A DNA stretch of 8,173 bases. It comes from Bryobacterales bacterium. GTDB taxonomy: Bacteria > Acidobacteriota > Terriglobia > Bryobacterales > Bryobacteraceae. A program made the translations under genes and the position numbers. The stretch lies in NCBI GenBank assembly GCA_003164075.1, contig PLRZ01000201.1, positions 1-8,173 of the forward strand, in the 5' to 3' direction. Below are positions 6,409 through 8,173 of the stretch, in pieces. Each line of letters starts with the position of its first letter. The first letter of the stretch is position 1. Below the pieces are notes generated by a model that was not told the DNA's origin, made no database searches, and saw nothing but the letters and a program-made list of their open reading frames with translations.

Positions 6409-6632
6409 CGCTCGTTGTCCTCAACCACTTTCCTCATTTGCTCGACGCCATGGTTCCCGCCAGATTCAGTATTGCCCGCACCCCGGCGCGCTAATCGGCC
6501 TTCAATTCGCTTATCGGCCACGAAAGCAAAAGGTCCGCTTTTGAAACCGCATTTTTCATCGGGATAGGCGTCCCGCCTCCTGAAATGGAGTTCGCATCGA
6601 CGGAACTCAGCAATGCTTGAAGGAGTATAAGC
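6409..6632. other. Shared upstream region of the divergent Hpt-REC and hybrid kinase genes
   Basis: This 224-bp region separates the two divergent phosphorelay genes and should carry both promoters. I see no strong paired -35/-10 boxes and no match to a riboswitch I know. Near the kinase end it contains a five-codon reading frame (ATG at 6613 to TAA at 6628-6630, peptide MLEGV) that overlaps the ribosome site of the kinase. Confidence 0.5.
6620..6625 (+). promoter_or_regulatory. Shine-Dalgarno site that favours the TTG start of the hybrid kinase
   Basis: AAGGAG, followed by a 7-nt spacer and TTG at 6633, which is in frame with the kinase. The in-frame stop TGA at 6618-6620 overlaps the first base of this site, so 6633 is essentially the most upstream start possible. 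The alternative ATG at 6690 has no comparable site in front of it. Confidence 0.65.
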
Positions 6633-8173
6633 TTGTGGCGACGTTCGATCAAGCTTGGGCGGTATCGTATTTGGGTTCACGAGTGCACCATGCGGGAAGA
6701 GCGCAGTTCGGAACAGAGGCGCACGTGGTTGGGCGAGCGCGGCGACGAGTGTTGCCGGGCGATGGTCGACTGTCTTGACCGCCACCGGCAGGTTTATGTC
6801 GTTTCCGTGGACTCGGGCGGCCGCATCGTGGGGTGCAACCCTGCCATGGCGCTCCTTCTCGGCCTGAACCTGGACGAGTTCAAGGGCGGAAATATTCGAG
6901 ATAAGCTGGTTGAGTCCGACGCTCGGCGACTTAGCGAGCTATTACAGCCGGGCCAGACCGGCGCCGATCCATTCCTGCTGAACTTTGTAGCGCCAGGTAG
7001 CGCCATACTGACGCTCGATTGCCGCCTTGCGCCGATGTCTTCGGGACTTTTCGCGATTATGGGCGTGCCCGCTCGAAGTCCATCTGAAGACTCCGAAATC
7101 GCATGGCTCCAACTGAATAATTCCTTCGCTACTCTCAGCCGTGAGAACGCCAGGAAAAACAAACAACTCGAGCTCAAGACCTCCGAATTGGTGAGAACCA
7201 ACGCGGCCCTTATTGAAGCTCGGACCGCCGCGCTGCAGGCCGCCCAGGCAAAGTCCGACTTTCTTCGCCATATGAGCCATGAGATCCGCACGCCGATGAA
7301 TGGCGTCATGGGCATGGTTCAACTGCTCTTGGCAACCGGCCTCTCTCCGGAGCAGCGGCGGTACGCCACTATTTGCCGGACCAGCGGACGCACCCTGCTG
7401 GCGCTCATCGACGACATCCTCGACCTATCCAAAATCGAGGCGCGGAAAATCACCCTTGAGAATTTGAGTTTCAGCGTACGCCAGACTGTCGACGGCGTTG
7501 CCGAGCTGTTGAGTGTTCTCGCGAGCGCGAAGGGTCTCCAGCTCCATTCGCATGTGCCGGAGGAAATTCCGCCGCTCCTGCGCGGCGATGCCAACCGCCT
7601 GCGCCAGGTGCTGACCAACCTGTCCGGGAATGCCATCAAGTTTACGGAGCGGGGAGAGGTAACGCTGAGTGTCGCGCTGGTGTGCCAGGGGGGCGGCAAG
7701 GCGACGGTTCGATTCGCCGTCACCGATACCGGAATCGGGATCAGGCCGGACCAGGCCGGAGCATTGTTCTCGCCGTTCACTCAGGCAGACGCATCCACGA
7801 CACGCAAGTACGGCGGCTCCGGACTTGGGTTGGCGATTTCCAAGCAACTTGTCGAAATGATGGGTGGGGAGATCGGGCTCGAGAGCCGCGAAGGAGAAGG
7901 TTCCACGTTCTGGTTCACCGCGGTTTTTGAGACGGCGCCAGAGGCCCTGGCGTCCGCCGTGGAACCGGCGCCGGCCAGCAGCGCCGCCGTTCCGCTCACC
8001 GTGAAAGGCGCCGGGCGTGAGGCGCGCATTCTGGTCGCGGACGATAATCCGACCAATCAGGCCGTGGCTCTAGCCCAACTGGAGAAACTGGGGTACCAGG
8101 CCGACGCGGTCGCCAACGGCGCCGAAGCCGTCCTGGCGCTGCGGCATCGCGCATACGATCTGGTGCTGATGGA
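6633..8173 (+). CDS. PAS-containing hybrid sensor histidine kinase with receiver domain (3' end cut by window)
   Basis: An apparently cytoplasmic hybrid kinase; 513 codons are visible and the gene runs off the window. Numbered from TTG 6633, the order is a PAS-like sensor domain (about 50-148), coiled coil (156-209), HisKA with [10 protein letters not shown] and phosphoacceptor H216, and HATPase_c. The latter has N-box [10 protein letters not shown] (N329, N333), DTGIGI from D365 and GSGLGLAI from G395. A receiver then starts at about 464 with D470-D471-N472. The expected phospho-Asp (residue 514) is split by the window edge. Ser replaces the usual Val or Leu in the N-box; the catalytic Asn is kept. 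No membrane helix is visible. I chose the TTG for its AAGGAG site; ATG 6690 (19 codons shorter) is the alternative and leaves all domains intact. It is divergent from the Hpt-REC gene, its probable relay partner. Further receiver or Hpt domains may follow. Confidence 0.92.
   Translation, partial: MWRRSIKLGRYRIWVHECTMREERSSEQRRTWLGERGDECCRAMVDCLDRHRQVYVVSVDSGGRIVGCNPAMALLLGLNLDEFKGGNIRDKLVESDARRLSELLQPGQTGADPFLLNFVAPGSAILTLDCRLAPMSSGLFAIMGVPARSPSEDSEIAWLQLNNSFATLSRENARKNKQLELKTSELVRTNAALIEARTAALQAAQAKSDFLRHMSHEIRTPMNGVMGMVQLLLATGLSPEQRRYATICRTSGRTLLALIDDILDLSKIEARKITLENLSFSVRQTVDGVAELLSVLASAKGLQLHSHVPEEIPPLLRGDANRLRQVLTNLSGNAIKFTERGEVTLSVALVCQGGGKATVRFAVTDTGIGIRPDQAGALFSPFTQADASTTRKYGGSGLGLAISKQLVEMMGGEIGLESREGEGSTFWFTAVFETAPEALASAVEPAPASSAAVPLTVKGAGREARILVADDNPTNQAVALAQLEKLGYQADAVANGAEAVLALRHRAYDLVLM

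Noticed and set aside
6409..6632. A riboswitch (c-di-GMP type) in the shared upstream region, suggested by GC-rich and A-rich patches.
   Set aside because: The conserved core bases of that class are not present on either strand.
6405..6785. A 126-codon minus-strand frame whose stop overlaps the Hpt-REC start codon (ATGA), suggesting translational coupling.
   Set aside because: It overlaps the start of the kinase gene on the other strand, has no recognisable domain, and the Hpt-REC gene has its own ribosome site. The 3' part could conceivably be a relic, but I cannot support it.

Overview
The window looks like a chromosomal segment of a GC-rich soil bacterium of the phylum Acidobacteriota (Solibacter/Bryobacter-like is my best guess). 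The reasons are an Oar-type TonB-dependent receptor with an N-terminal carboxypeptidase-regulatory domain and an 'LPLNGR' plug motif, a Tat-exported enolase-superfamily enzyme beside it, and palindromic GC-rich intergenic repeats. The taxonomic call is inference from family knowledge; there is no rRNA or other marker gene here.

Left half (1-4577). Positions 1-202 hold no gene but carry two inverted copies of an 18-bp dyad motif flanking about 130 bp of hairpin-rich DNA. Two minus-strand genes follow. The distal one (203-3265) encodes a 1020-aa Oar-like outer-membrane receptor. The proximal one (3378-4577) encodes a 399-aa mandelate-racemase-subgroup enzyme with a twin-arginine signal and every catalytic residue of the subgroup. 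They lie 112 bp apart and may be co-transcribed, which would fit an envelope system for taking up and dehydrating or epimerising a sugar-acid-like substrate. The substrate cannot be read from the sequence.

Middle (4578-5565). A 472-bp gene-free stretch contains nested GC-rich inverted repeats, including a perfect 20-bp pair. Two small plus-strand genes follow: a 97-aa exported His/Tyr/Trp-rich protein (5050-5343) and a 23-aa single-span membrane peptide (5438-5509) with the strongest Shine-Dalgarno sequence in the window. A third copy of the 18-bp dyad (5519-5536) sits between this peptide and the convergent gene that follows.

Right part (5566-8173). A minus-strand Hpt-REC protein (5566-6408) and a divergent plus-strand PAS-HisKA-HATPase-REC hybrid kinase (from 6633, cut by the window end) share an upstream region. 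Together they contain every relay module of a multistep phosphorelay (His, Asp, His, Asp), but neither visible part includes a DNA-binding or enzymatic output domain. The kinase has no membrane segment in the visible part, so it is probably a cytoplasmic sensor.

I found no tRNA, rRNA, CRISPR array, transposase or phage gene. The most interesting observations are the recurring 18-bp dyad, the tiny membrane peptide, and the split phosphorelay with its TTG-start question.
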